In this document: one piece after another, positions 52,001 through 60,356 of the stretch | Layout of the letters: every line of letters starts with the position of its first letter | How positions within the stretch are numbered: position 1 is the stretch's first letter | DNA from: Spirochaetota bacterium | GTDB lineage: Bacteria; Spirochaetota; UBA12135; COTS27; JAFLEE01 | Direction of reading: 5' to 3' | Length of the DNA stretch: 64,000 nt | Assembly (NCBI GenBank): GCA_017302015.1 | Contig: JAFLEE010000012.1 | Coordinates: 1 to 64,000 of the forward strand | Translations under genes and position numbers: made by a program | The notes under the pieces: generated by a model | Seen by the model: only the letters and a program-made list of their open reading frames with translations | What the model was told of the DNA's origin: nothing | Database searches by the model: none

Positions 52001-52543
52001 CAGGAACTCGCCAATAATCTCAAGAAGCAGAAGGCGAAATCCCTGGCCGATGCCGAAGCTTCCTACAAGGCCGGCGATTTCCAGACCTCCATGGAGATCT
52101 GGCGCTCGGTGGTCGCCCTCGAGGGCACCAGCGCCGGGGAAAAGGCCGAACTCGAGGAGCGGATCGACCAGACCGCCCAGAAACGGCGCAATATCATCGA
52201 CACCAAATCCCGCCAGGCCGCCGCCGAGGAGGAGGCGGGGCGCCTCGCCCGCGCCATCGAACTTTGGCAGGAACTCCTGTCGGTCGACCGGGGGAACGTC
52301 ACGGCGAGCCGGCGCGTGGACGCCCTCTCCGCCCGCCTCGAAGGCCAGCGCCAAGCCGCCGCCTTCGCCTCGCGCCGCAGCGCCAACGAACTCTTCGAGC
52401 AGGGCGTCAACGCCTACGCCCAAGAGAATTACGCCGAAGCGATCTCCGCGTGGGAACAGGTGCTCGCCGTCAACGCGGACGACGCCCGGGCCCGCCAATA
52501 CATCCTGCGGGCCAAAGCCAAGCTCGCCTTGAAGGGAAAATGA
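49013..52543 (+). CDS. outer-membrane barrel-like protein fused to a long TPR array
   Basis: 1176 aa from the ATG at 49013, which gives a clean signal peptide (basic start, hydrophobic core, cleavage after about residue 21). Residues about 25-315 are rich in alternating beta-strands, with segments such as SLTPSVSFKILPFLSASVE, and resemble PorV/PorQ-type outer-membrane barrels. From about 330 to the end, helical tetratricopeptide-like repeats recur roughly every 34-60 residues (for example RRYREAISTYQACL, and AARLFKDRKFAEAKATL-type units). The combination is unusual. It would sit in the outer membrane with the TPR domain in the periplasm. First gene of a seven-gene operon; overlaps the next gene by 4 bp. 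Confidence 0.75.
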   Translation: MIRRFRQALLASILWMSCLMAYEGGFIPFGELINPFPEQNVLGLLSPWLLQSSPSLRYNSAFASFFSWNDFSFAYRPAGTPDTFIGGVAFNRDLSRKLTLSGNFKFLSVDNIPSINTGAYLASLRLQSYSLTPSVSFKILPFLSASVETELSTLEFSGERSWDFNFSMSGAVELTNRLWIFEKSAFGFSARNLIGLFNSNTAAMQFQAMAGSRSWGDRLSYGVGVTMVPLPGALRPDFFGLDLAVSVFLFDLWRINLGLVGIGGEGMSFNASTSLTFNQFQFTFGLHNLAMSASAATVDKSKLELLFGLSIFYAPSMVMDNRKLMRELQKVNQFLERGRAEFEARRYREAISTYQACLQFKNDVDDAKRGLQEAQAALARAIDGGIAAGRRQIEEHDYLAAIGSLDQALGYDPANEVATRYRNLARQSLMGEKKSILERVGVFLKGKKLDEAKAQADAAFAIDPTDPQVQKAREDVDRAFAERVAEKEKQRKVQELLQIADGEMDKRNYEEAGSFYRQATNFGASASLLREWLERLAARKVKDERDDRVNNLFAKGQEALLSGTNLAGGLDLLAFALVLDPSHEAAREMMAKYDGARRVMVSNLNAAGLEAYRSSSWDEARSNFDRALALDPANVESQRYQRQVEETVNRKFDEFMGRAVAQEREGKLGEARQSYQAAQAVKPGDGKAKAAVSDLTARITSLVSERRDKAQLLFKDRKFAEAKATLLSLTRDFGADPQADALLEQIDVFVDAGNRFKELQVQFANRNFAGAKAIADRIHAVRPDFPGLADLKKRIDEEFERENREENLSKIFQDGVVEFKKKNWAAAIAKWEEVRKLDPKNELVSEYVEQANQKRKEAEDRDYTEGVAAFEKKDFLLARERFQAAVKANPKNEPARKYLADLQFELENLKKQQTSRAAAFFKAGQYEETLKVYELLKRIDGDAFDQEDAVYRNRNAIDFLSKGETAKRGGNLGKALGLFKSVLEMNPDDPLAQRQVQELANNLKKQKAKSLADAEASYKAGDFQTSMEIWRSVVALEGTSAGEKAELEERIDQTAQKRRNIIDTKSRQAAAEEEAGRLARAIELWQELLSVDRGNVTASRRVDALSARLEGQRQAAAFASRRSANELFEQGVNAYAQENYAEAISAWEQVLAVNADDARARQYILRAKAKLALKGK

Positions 52544-55311
52544 GATCCTGCCTTCCCCTCCTGCGCCACGCCTTGGGCGGGCATCCCCGGGATAAACCGG
52601 TGTTCCCGGCGGCCGCGCTCCTCGCGTGCGTCCTCCTCGCGGCGCACCTTCCTGCCCAGGTCAAGCAGGGGAACCTCTCCTGGTCCAACCTTCGCGCCCC
52701 CGTGGTGAAGAACCTCAACGTACGGGCCTTCGCCCGGGACCGGGACCATGTCTTTTGGGGAACCCGTAGCGGGTTCTATTTCCTCCATAAGTCCGAAGGG
52801 AGGCTCTCCAGCCTTTTCACGCCCTTCGACAGCGTGGAGATCACGGGCATCCACCCGGTGGGGAACGACACCGTGTGGTTGGCCACCTGGAGCGGGGTGT
52901 ATAAGGTCGACTTGGCCAACCTCAAGGTGCTCGCCCATTACACGAAAGCGGGGGAGAAGGAGATGGACGGCACCCCGTCTTTCGGCGGCCTCAGTTCCGA
53001 CTCCATCAAGGCCATCTCGGGCAACGACGAGTACATCTACGTGGGCACCGACCGCTGGGGGATCAACCTCATCGACGCGCGAACCGGCTTGGTCCTCAAG
53101 GAGCGCATCACCACCATCGACGGCCTGCCCTCCGACCGCATCCGCGACATCGCCATCTTCCCCTCGCTCCTCCTGGTCTCCACGGAGCAGGGCATCGCCT
53201 GGCAGGCCCGCTGGGACCGCCTTTGGGAAAGCCCCCCCGACAATTCCCCCGCCAAGGGCGCCAAGGCCCAACAGGCTGTCTATCTCGACGGCCGCATTTG
53301 GTTGGCCACCGGCGGCGATGGCCTCCTCGTTTTTTCGCCCGACACCCCCGATATCGTCGCCTCCTATACCGTCGCCAAGCGCATCCTGCCCTCCGATTCG
53401 GTGCGCTGCCTGGCGGTGGACGGCCGCAAGCTCTGGGTCGCGACCCTGGAGGGCCTCGCCCGGGTGGATATCGAGACCCTCGAATGGGAGGCCTTCGCGC
53501 CGTTCACCCGCGAACTGCTCACCCGAGTCTTCATCGACGGCAATCGGGTGTACGCGGGCAGCGACGGCGAGGGGGTCTATTTCGCCGACAAGGGAACCCC
53601 GGAGATCGCTTTCTACCCGGAACTGCGGTTCAATGAACGGCGCATGAGCCTCATGGGGGCCATGGTGGGGGACCGCGAGATCCGCCCCCTGGAGCCCGGC
53701 CAACTCCGTTTCCGCGATGCCGATATGCAATCGACCTACACCACGGGCGGGGTCAGCCTCGTGCCCCACAGCAACGGCAACCTCTTCCACGACACCGTCG
53801 CCGAGATCGATTTCACCAAGGCGACGGGCGGGGTGGGAAAAATCTGGAATTTCGAGATCCGCATCGATGTGCTGGACGTCTTGGGGCGCAGCAACCGGGC
53901 CACCGAGCGCTTCATCTACGACTCCAAGAAGCCCCGCATCGACCTCGTAAAGTTCGCCTCCGAGTCGGTGGCCTACACGGCCGAGCGCGTCATGCGCTTC
54001 GACGGCAAGGTAGTGGAGAAGCGGGTGTGGGAGTTCACCGCCGCCGTGAACGGGGATCCCCAACCCGTGACCCTCGACCGCTACGGAAATTTCGCCGAGC
54101 GCCTCGCGCTGCGGCCCGGCACCAACCAGGTGGTCTTCCATTGCATGGACTATTGCCGCAATGAAACCAGCCGCGGCGTGACGGTCATCTTCGACGATGC
54201 CAAACCCGCCCTCGTGGAGGCCCCCGGGGAGATCACCTCGGCCGAGGCGAACGCCTCCCTCTCCTTCGCCTACGCCACCGAGCACCTGGAAAGCGCCGTC
54301 ATCCGCGACCCTGAAACCCCCCTGCCGATCCAATGCCAGATCGATCCATCGACGCGGCGCATCATCGCCTCGGTGCGCACCCCCGAAAAGCCGCGGGAGT
54401 ACCGGTTGGAACTCGTCAGCCGCGCCCGCCAGAAGGCCTCCTACCCGTTCACGCTCCTCCGCGACGCCGATAAGCCCGCCATCCTCCTCAACGACGAGAC
54501 GAACGAGATCACCACCGATTTCAAGAGTTATATCCTCGGCGGCACGGTGCGCTCGCCCGTGGCCGTCACGCTGAACGCCTGGCTGGGCAAGCAGGCCCTC
54601 GCGGTGGATTACAACCCGGCCTCCCAGCGCTTCCGCGTCACCGTGGCCATGTCGGAGGCGACCAACCGGGTGCGCCTCGTCGCGGCCAATGGCCCGAGCC
54701 GCTCGGCCGAAAAATGGGTCACGCTCTATTCCCGCTTGCGTGAGAACGGCCCCGCCGCCACCGCGGAAGGAAGCGCGGGGGAAATGGAGCGGCTGCGGCG
54801 GGAGAACGAGGCCCTCCGGGCCCAAAAACGGGTGGTGGTTGCGGTCAATACCGGGCCTCCCAGCGCATTCTTTTCCACCGTGCCCTGCCTGCTCCTCGAG
54901 AAGGTCGCCTCCTCCGAGGCGCTCTCAGCCGTGGCCAGGCGATTCTACGGGGATGAGCGCCATGTGGAACTCCTGGCGGCGGTGAACGCCTCCATCCCCG
55001 GGGAGGCCCTCGGGCGGCGTGGGCTCCTCGTCATCCCCAACGGGGCCATGCTCGACCTCCTGGAACGCTCCGCCAATCCGGCCCTCCTCGACCTCATCCA
55101 GGCGGTGGCCGAGGCCCAATTCAACGGGGAAACGGCCACCCCGCAGCGGCTAAGGCAATCCCTCTCCGGGCACGGGGGGGGCTACCAGGCCACCGTGGAG
55201 CGCGATTCGGTCGTTTTGGCCCCCGGTCAAGTTACCCCGCCCGGGACACGACAATGGAACCGGATCGCCTTGACCACAACGGGGAACCTGGTACGTGTCA
55301 ACCTTCTATAG
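52540..55311 (+). CDS. secreted propeller / Ig-like / LysM-domain protein
   Basis: 923 aa; ATG overlaps the barrel-TPR stop (ATGA). A signal peptide ends near residue 40 (AAHLPAQ). About residues 45-370 contain repeated strands with an aromatic/Gly-x-x pattern (VFWGTRSGFYF, VWLATWSGVYKVD, IYVGTDRWGINLID, IWLATGGDGLLVF, LWVATLEGLARVD, VYAGSDGEGVYFAD), as in the two-component-regulator type beta-propeller. The middle is beta-sandwich (Ig-like). The C-terminal 160 residues include a LysM-like block with YGDERHVELLAAVN and GLLVIPNG, which would bind peptidoglycan. It is therefore a periplasmic or surface scaffold/sensor. The function is not recognised. Confidence 0.75.
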   Translation: MRSCLPLLRHALGGHPRDKPVFPAAALLACVLLAAHLPAQVKQGNLSWSNLRAPVVKNLNVRAFARDRDHVFWGTRSGFYFLHKSEGRLSSLFTPFDSVEITGIHPVGNDTVWLATWSGVYKVDLANLKVLAHYTKAGEKEMDGTPSFGGLSSDSIKAISGNDEYIYVGTDRWGINLIDARTGLVLKERITTIDGLPSDRIRDIAIFPSLLLVSTEQGIAWQARWDRLWESPPDNSPAKGAKAQQAVYLDGRIWLATGGDGLLVFSPDTPDIVASYTVAKRILPSDSVRCLAVDGRKLWVATLEGLARVDIETLEWEAFAPFTRELLTRVFIDGNRVYAGSDGEGVYFADKGTPEIAFYPELRFNERRMSLMGAMVGDREIRPLEPGQLRFRDADMQSTYTTGGVSLVPHSNGNLFHDTVAEIDFTKATGGVGKIWNFEIRIDVLDVLGRSNRATERFIYDSKKPRIDLVKFASESVAYTAERVMRFDGKVVEKRVWEFTAAVNGDPQPVTLDRYGNFAERLALRPGTNQVVFHCMDYCRNETSRGVTVIFDDAKPALVEAPGEITSAEANASLSFAYATEHLESAVIRDPETPLPIQCQIDPSTRRIIASVRTPEKPREYRLELVSRARQKASYPFTLLRDADKPAILLNDETNEITTDFKSYILGGTVRSPVAVTLNAWLGKQALAVDYNPASQRFRVTVAMSEATNRVRLVAANGPSRSAEKWVTLYSRLRENGPAATAEGSAGEMERLRRENEALRAQKRVVVAVNTGPPSAFFSTVPCLLLEKVASSEALSAVARRFYGDERHVELLAAVNASIPGEALGRRGLLVIPNGAMLDLLERSANPALLDLIQAVAEAQFNGETATPQRLRQSLSGHGGGYQATVERDSVVLAPGQVTPPGTRQWNRIALTTTGNLVRVNLL

Positions 55312-56587
55312 AAGCCGGTTTTTCTGGATCTCCGTCGCCCTGACCGTCTTCGCGGGTTTGGGCGCCGCCGTCATCCATGCGGTCACCCAGGGCCGCGCCT
55401 TCGAGAAGGTCCTCGTCGGGGAGCTTTCCGCCCGCCGCGGTCGCCTGGAAGACCTGGCCCGCCGGCGTGAAATCGTCACCTTGCCCCTCGAAGCGGCACG
55501 TGGATCGTCCCTGGGGGTTTCCAACGCCAATCAGGTGCTTTCCGCGTTCCTGGCCAAGGAAGGCTGGGTGGATGCCCTCTGGGTTTACCCAGCTTCCGGA
55601 CCCCAAAGGATCCTCGCCCTCCGCCGTCCGGATTCCTCTGGACGAGGAGAGGAATTGACCGATTTGGAGAAGCGCCATGGCGCGGCGCTCCCCCCCGAAA
55701 ACGGTTTCTGGCTCAGTTCCAAGTCCCAGACCTGGCTCCTCATGCGCATCGAAGTTCCGGGCCTTTTTTCCACGGCGGGGTGGCTCTATGCCTTGGCCGA
55801 TCCATGGGCCAACGGGGTACACAAACTCTTTCCGCTCTCCGTTGTGACCCGGGCGGAGGAGGGGGCTATGGTAAGCGCTCCCTGGCCGGGCGGGGGAGGG
55901 TTTTGGGGGATGGCGGGGGATGGCTTCGTCACCATGCGACGGATCGTCATATCGGGGAAGCCCGTATACCTTCGCCTTCGGATCCCTTGGCCTTGGTTCC
56001 TCGGTGTGATCGCCCTCCTAACCGCGGCTCTTCTGCTCGGCTCGACCAAGGTCCATGGGTGGCATCGGCGGCCTCCACGAAAAAAGGGGCATAAAGATCG
56101 GGCCTTGGGTACCCACGTCGCCCAAGTCGTCAGCCAGGAGATGGGGCCCGCCCTACGGCGTATGCAACGCGAGGTTCAAACCCTCGTGCGCCGCATCAGC
56201 CGCGACGAGGTGGAGCGCCGCTACGGGGGGGACGGCTTCCGCAACCTCCGGGATTATACCGAGCGCACCGCCGCCAAGACCCCCGAAGAACTCAAGGCCG
56301 AAGAGGCCCTCTACGCCGGTATGAAGCTCCCCGAGGGCAAAAAAACGGCCCTCATCAAGGATCCCAACGTCCCCACGGAGATCGTCTTCGACTTCGACAT
56401 CGGCGACCTCATCACCGACGCCCCCTTCGACGCCGAAGCCGCCGCCGTGGAGGCCGCGGAAGCGGCCCGCTCGACGGAGGATTACTCGGAAGGCAAGACC
56501 AAGATGGTGGAGGACGGGGCGGAAAAGAAGTTGGTATTTGATGATACGCTCCTCGGAAGGTTCGACGAGATCGATACAGGAAACTGA
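55295..56587 (+). CDS. two-TM protein with periplasmic domain, unknown function
   Basis: 430 aa from a GTG at 55295 that overlaps the previous gene by 17 bp. One helix near residues 9-30 and a second near 233-254 enclose a periplasmic domain of about 200 residues, the topology of Cache-type sensors, although no sensor motif is certain. The cytoplasmic tail of about 175 residues has a basic coiled helix (QEMGPALRRMQREVQTLVRR) and then an acidic, low-complexity end. No kinase or methyl-acceptor domain follows. With ParA, cyclase and PilZ genes directly downstream, a signal-input role is suggested by context only. Confidence 0.6.
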   Translation: MSTFYRSRFFWISVALTVFAGLGAAVIHAVTQGRAFEKVLVGELSARRGRLEDLARRREIVTLPLEAARGSSLGVSNANQVLSAFLAKEGWVDALWVYPASGPQRILALRRPDSSGRGEELTDLEKRHGAALPPENGFWLSSKSQTWLLMRIEVPGLFSTAGWLYALADPWANGVHKLFPLSVVTRAEEGAMVSAPWPGGGGFWGMAGDGFVTMRRIVISGKPVYLRLRIPWPWFLGVIALLTAALLLGSTKVHGWHRRPPRKKGHKDRALGTHVAQVVSQEMGPALRRMQREVQTLVRRISRDEVERRYGGDGFRNLRDYTERTAAKTPEELKAEEALYAGMKLPEGKKTALIKDPNVPTEIVFDFDIGDLITDAPFDAEAAAVEAAEAARSTEDYSEGKTKMVEDGAEKKLVFDDTLLGRFDEIDTGN

Positions 56588-56588
56588 C

Positions 56589-57356
56589 GTGGAACCCCGT
56601 ATTTTGTGCTGCGCCAACCAGAAAGGGGGGGTGGGGAAGACCACCACCACCCTCGCCCTGGCCCATGTCCTGGCCCGCCGGGGGCACGAGGTGCTCGTCA
56701 TCGACCTCGACCCCAACGCCCACGCCACCTCCATGCTCCTGCCCCGGGAGACCAAACCCAAAGCCACCGCCATCGACCTGCTTTTCGGACGCTCGGGCGA
56801 CCCGGTGGTGAAGACCGCCGATCCCAAGATCCATCTCGTCCCCGGGAGCGCTTCGCTGTGCGAGTTCGAGAGCCGCTATAGCCGGGAACCCCACCGGGCC
56901 CTCTTCCTCGACAAGGTCCTCCCCAAACTGGTCCGCGGCAAGCCCTGGGAATACGTGCTCATCGACACCCCGTCCACGGTGGGCGCCCTCCAATACAATT
57001 CGGTGACGGCGAGCGACCTCGTCATCGTGCCGGTGGTGCCCGAGTTCCTTGCGCTCAACGGCTTCAATAACCTGCTCGTCTCGCTGCGCGCCGTGCGCGA
57101 GCGCCTCAAGAAGAACGTGAAGTACTTCGTGCTCTTCACCATGGCCCGCCCCGACCTCGATTCCCAGAAGCGCATCCTCGAGTGGGCCGACGCCAAGATC
57201 AAGGACATCCACTTCGCCACCCATATCGCCTGGGACGCCCGCTTCCTCGAGGCCAGCGCCAGCGCCATGAACATCATCGACCAGTTCCCCGACAGCGACG
57301 GGGCCCTCGCCTACGACGCCCTCTGGGCCGAGATCGAGCGCGTGCTCGCCGCCTGA
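56589..57356 (+). CDS. ParA/Soj/MinD-family ATPase
   Basis: 255 aa from a GTG immediately after the previous stop. The deviant Walker A is NQKGGVGKTTTT (residues 9-20) with both lysines. VIDLDPNAHAT near 41 and IDTPSTVGALQ near 125 supply Walker A' and Walker B. These dimerising ATPases position chromosomes, plasmids or protein complexes. No parB-like gene or parS-type repeat is adjacent, so plasmid partition is unlikely. An orphan ParA placing an envelope or motility complex (as ParC/PpfA types do) fits the neighbours. Confidence 0.87.
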   Translation: MEPRILCCANQKGGVGKTTTTLALAHVLARRGHEVLVIDLDPNAHATSMLLPRETKPKATAIDLLFGRSGDPVVKTADPKIHLVPGSASLCEFESRYSREPHRALFLDKVLPKLVRGKPWEYVLIDTPSTVGALQYNSVTASDLVIVPVVPEFLALNGFNNLLVSLRAVRERLKKNVKYFVLFTMARPDLDSQKRILEWADAKIKDIHFATHIAWDARFLEASASAMNIIDQFPDSDGALAYDALWAEIERVLAA

Positions 57357-57361
57357 AGAAC

Positions 57362-59017
57362 ATGGCTGAGTACACCGGCCTCCAGCACGTGCTCTCCGAC
57401 ATCGAGGGCAACCGCGACGTCCAGGGCGAGGCGTCGCCCAAGGCGGCCGTCCAGTCCGACACGCCGCCCCGCATCGGCTTCTCCATCGCCCTGAAACTCA
57501 TGGCGTTCTTCCTGCCGGTGATCATTGCGATCATCGGGGTGCTCACTTGGGTCGTCGTGGTGCGCATCCAGGAAGTCCAAGTGCAGGCCATGCGCACGAA
57601 GGGCCGCATCATGGCCAGCCAGGCCGCGCGGGCGATGTACGAGGGCATGGCCCTCCTCACGCAGAGCGCCCAGAACGAGAGCGCCGAGGCCTACCGCAAG
57701 CGCGTCTTCGAGGTGCTCGCCGTCAACATCGCCCCGCCCTGCCAGGAATTGGTCAAGATCGAGGACGTCTCCTACATCCTCGTCCATGACAGCCGGCAGA
57801 AACTCCTGTGGTCCGGCGGGGAGGACCTCGCGGTGACCAGCAACGGCGCCATCCCTCTGTACCCGGATGCGTCCATGGCGGACGGCGGCAAGGAACTCAT
57901 CCAACTCTTCACCTCGAAACCGCTCGAGGGGCTCTCCCAGGCCGGGGGCGCCCTCAACCGCCTCCTGAGACTCAAGAACCAGATCTTCGACATCTCGGCC
58001 CCCGTCGCCGCCAGCGGCGCGAAGAGCAAGGACGGCGAGATCCACGTCGGTTTCTCCAGCGAGCGCGCCAACCGCGAGATCCTCGCGACCGTCCAGAGCA
58101 TCCTCACCGTGGCCCTCGGGGCCATCGGCATCTCGATCGTGGTCTCGATCCTCATCTCCCTCATCTTCACCCGCCCCATCACGAGGCTCAAGAACGTCAT
58201 GGTGCGCGTCGGGCAGGGCGACCTCAGCCAACGCGTGAAGATCAGCGGGCGCGACGAGGTGGGCCTTCTCACCTGGAACTTCAACCGCATGGTCGACGAG
58301 ATCGCCGAGAAGGAGAAGATGCGCGCCAGCTTCGGCAAGGCGGTCAGCGAGGAGATCGTCGAGGTCATGATGTCCGGCGAGCTCTTCCTCGGCGGCGAGG
58401 AGAAGGCCGTCACCATGCTCTTCTCCGACATCCGCTCCTTCACCAAGACCTCCGGCAACCTCACCCCCTCCGGGGTGATGGAGATGCTCAACGAGTACTT
58501 CACGCGCATGGAGTACGTGGTGAACAAGAACCTGGGCATCATCGACAAGTACGTGGGCGACGAGATCATGGCGATCTTCGGCGCCACCGACCCGAACCAG
58601 GACCACGCCGAGAACGCCTGCCGCTGCGCCGTCGAGATGATCCTCGAACTCGCCAAGCTCAACCAGGAGCGCGAGGCCCGCGGGCAACTCCCCCTCAAGA
58701 TCGGCATCGGCATCAACACGGGCATCGTCACCGCCGGCATGCTCGGCAGCCAGAACCGCATGAACTACACGGTCATCGGCGACACGGTGAACATGGCCTC
58801 GCGGCTGTGCGACGCCGGCGGCAGCCACGGGTTCGCGCCCATCGTCATCGCCGAAGACACCTACGAGCGGGTGAAAGACCTCGTGAAGGTGCGCACCGGG
58901 CACTCGGTGATGGCCAAGGGAAAATCGCGGCCGGTGAAGATCTATGAACTCCTGGGCATCGCCGACCGCAAGACCACCATCGAACTGAAGCTCGCCCGGC
59001 TCCAGACGGGGATCTAG
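57362..59017 (+). CDS. HAMP-domain adenylate cyclase (class III)
   Basis: 551 aa. Helix 1 at about residues 43-68, a periplasmic domain of about 170 residues, helix 2 near 248-270, a HAMP domain (FTRPITRLKNVM onward), then the catalytic domain from about 340. It has the first metal Asp in FSDIRSFT, the second in KYVGDEIMAIFG, and the transition-state pair in GDTVNMASR. The adenine-specifying Lys (IDKYVG) and Asp (IGDTVN) are present, so cAMP rather than cGMP is the expected product. It is flanked by parA 5 bp upstream and a PilZ gene 3 bp downstream. Such cyclases also occur in motility and polarity operons. Confidence 0.92.
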   Translation: MAEYTGLQHVLSDIEGNRDVQGEASPKAAVQSDTPPRIGFSIALKLMAFFLPVIIAIIGVLTWVVVVRIQEVQVQAMRTKGRIMASQAARAMYEGMALLTQSAQNESAEAYRKRVFEVLAVNIAPPCQELVKIEDVSYILVHDSRQKLLWSGGEDLAVTSNGAIPLYPDASMADGGKELIQLFTSKPLEGLSQAGGALNRLLRLKNQIFDISAPVAASGAKSKDGEIHVGFSSERANREILATVQSILTVALGAIGISIVVSILISLIFTRPITRLKNVMVRVGQGDLSQRVKISGRDEVGLLTWNFNRMVDEIAEKEKMRASFGKAVSEEIVEVMMSGELFLGGEEKAVTMLFSDIRSFTKTSGNLTPSGVMEMLNEYFTRMEYVVNKNLGIIDKYVGDEIMAIFGATDPNQDHAENACRCAVEMILELAKLNQEREARGQLPLKIGIGINTGIVTAGMLGSQNRMNYTVIGDTVNMASRLCDAGGSHGFAPIVIAEDTYERVKDLVKVRTGHSVMAKGKSRPVKIYELLGIADRKTTIELKLARLQTGI

Positions 59018-59020
59018 GCC

Positions 59021-59356
59021 ATGGAAGGCGCCACGTTCCTGCGCGATACGCGCTACCCGATCCCCCCCGACGCACAGGTCAGCGGGGGCGTGCGCCTCCT
59101 CGGCACGAGCAGCCGCGTCGCGGTGGAGCGCCTCGTCGATCTCAGCGCGGCCGGGCTGCGCTTCGTCTGCAAATCGCCGTTCCAGGAGAAGACCGACGTC
59201 GACGTCCTCCTCCACATAGGATCCTACAAGTTGAAGTTCATCGGGCAGGTCCTGCGGATCACCGAGGCCGACGGCGGGCGCTGGGATATCTTCGTGAGTT
59301 TCCAGACCATCTCCGAGGTCAATCTGCGGAAACTCTTCTCCCTCGTGAAGACCTAA
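59021..59356 (+). CDS. PilZ-domain protein
   Basis: 111 aa, close to a single PilZ domain (about 100 aa). DLSAAGLRF at residues 41-49 matches the D/N-x-S-x-x-G c-di-GMP motif; the preceding basic residues near R28-R32 (SSRVAVER) may supply the RxxxR-like loop. The beta-barrel strands IGSYKLKFIGQVLRI and GRWDIFVSFQ follow. PilZ proteins bind c-di-GMP and alter motility, secretion or polysaccharide export. Here it sits directly after a cAMP cyclase, so both nucleotide signals may meet in this operon. Confidence 0.85.
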   Translation: MEGATFLRDTRYPIPPDAQVSGGVRLLGTSSRVAVERLVDLSAAGLRFVCKSPFQEKTDVDVLLHIGSYKLKFIGQVLRITEADGGRWDIFVSFQTISEVNLRKLFSLVKT

Positions 59357-59367
59357 GCGGCCTTCCC

Positions 59368-60288
59368 ATGCTGGTCGCCCAAAAACTCGCCAAACGCTAC
59401 GGTTCCTTCACGGCCCTCGACGACGTTTCCTTCACGCTTCCCCGGGGCTCGGTGACGGCGCTCCTGGGCCCCAACGGGGCCGGGAAAACGACCCTTTTGC
59501 GCATCCTCACGGGCTTCCATCCCCCGAGTTCGGGGAATTTCACCCTCGATCGCCTCGATGCCGCCCAGGATCCCCGGGCCCTCAAGCGGCGCATCGGCTA
59601 CCTCCCCGAGCAGCCCCCGCTCTATCCCGAACTTCGCGTGGGGGAATACCTCGATTTCGTCGCGGCCATCAAGGGCATCCCCCGGGCCAAGCGGCGCGCC
59701 GCCATCGGCCGCGCCCTGGAAGCCGTCTCCCTCGGCGAGCGCTCGCGCCAACTCCTCGGCACCCTCAGCAAGGGTTATCGCCAGAGGGCCGGGCTCGCCA
59801 TGGCCATCCTGGGGGAACCCGATCTCCTCATCCTCGACGAGCCGACCTCCGGCCTCGACCCCAACCAGACCATGGAGATCCGCGAAACCATCCAAAGCCT
59901 CGCGCGCAGCTCCACGGTGCTCTTTTCCTCCCATCTCCTGCCCGAAGTCGAGGCGGTTTGCGACCGTTTCCTGGTCCTGCGGGAGGGGCGGCTCCTCGCC
60001 TCGGCGAGCCGGGAAGAGATCCGGGCGATGTCCAAGGGAGGGGGGTACGGCACGATACGGGTGGTCCTTGGCTCGGGGGAGGCGGGGTCCCTGGCCGCCA
60101 AAGCCAGGGAAGCTCTGGCCCTGGAACGGGTCGAGGCCGACGGAAACGCGATTCTCTGCTCGGATCCCAGGCTTCCCGGGCTGACGGGCGAACTTATCCG
60201 GCTTTTAGCCGTCTCAGGGGCCGATATCCGTGAAGTCCACCCCATTGGGGGCGGTTTGGAGGACTTTTTCCGTAAACTGACCCACTGA
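59368..60288 (+). CDS. ABC transporter ATP-binding protein (CcmA/GldA-like)
   Basis: 306 aa. Walker A is GPNGAGKTT near residues 34-42, the Q-loop is in LPEQPPLY, the signature is LSKGYRQR, Walker B is LLILDEPTSG and the switch His is in SSHLLPE. The C-terminal extension of about 90 residues has the extra regulatory domain of ABC-2 type ATPases. Such ATPases drive ABC-2 permeases, for example GldA/GldF in gliding or polysaccharide exporters, but no ABC-2 permease gene is adjacent. It ends the seven-gene operon, 12 bp after the PilZ gene. Confidence 0.9.
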   Translation: MLVAQKLAKRYGSFTALDDVSFTLPRGSVTALLGPNGAGKTTLLRILTGFHPPSSGNFTLDRLDAAQDPRALKRRIGYLPEQPPLYPELRVGEYLDFVAAIKGIPRAKRRAAIGRALEAVSLGERSRQLLGTLSKGYRQRAGLAMAILGEPDLLILDEPTSGLDPNQTMEIRETIQSLARSSTVLFSSHLLPEVEAVCDRFLVLREGRLLASASREEIRAMSKGGGYGTIRVVLGSGEAGSLAAKAREALALERVEADGNAILCSDPRLPGLTGELIRLLAVSGADIREVHPIGGGLEDFFRKLTH

Positions 60289-60300
60289 GGCGGGCCCGCC
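60289..60300. repeat. 12 bp perfect palindrome GGCGGGCCCGCC
   Basis: Directly follows the stop codon of the ABC ATPase gene. It is fully self-complementary with no loop and no T-run, so it is not a standard terminator. Confidence 0.4.
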
Positions 60301-60325
60301 CCCCACGGACCCCCGTAACCCACGG

Positions 60326-60356
60326 TTGACAGGCCGGGGGTCAAAGTTGAAATAAT
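60326..60356 (+). promoter_or_regulatory. promoter candidate of the sugar-permease operon
   Basis: A perfect TTGACA (60326-60331) is followed 19 bp later by AATAAT (60351-60356). A second overlapping candidate is TTGAAA (60347-60352) with TATAAC (60368-60373) at 15 bp. The spacings are not ideal. The gene starts at 60476 after a leader of about 100-115 nt with GGAG ahead of the ATG. Confidence 0.5.

Noticed and set aside
49007-52498. Antisense frame of more than 1100 codons opposite the barrel-TPR gene
   Set aside because: High GC makes long open antisense frames common. The plus-strand protein has a signal peptide and repeats; the antisense product is low-complexity Gly/Val/Glu.
56589-57356. 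Plasmid or chromosome partition locus
   Set aside because: No ParB homologue or parS-like repeats beside the ParA gene; neighbours are envelope and signalling genes.
57311-59215. Antisense open frame opposite the adenylate cyclase gene
   Set aside because: No domain, low-complexity sequence, and it covers a complete cyclase with all catalytic residues on the plus strand.
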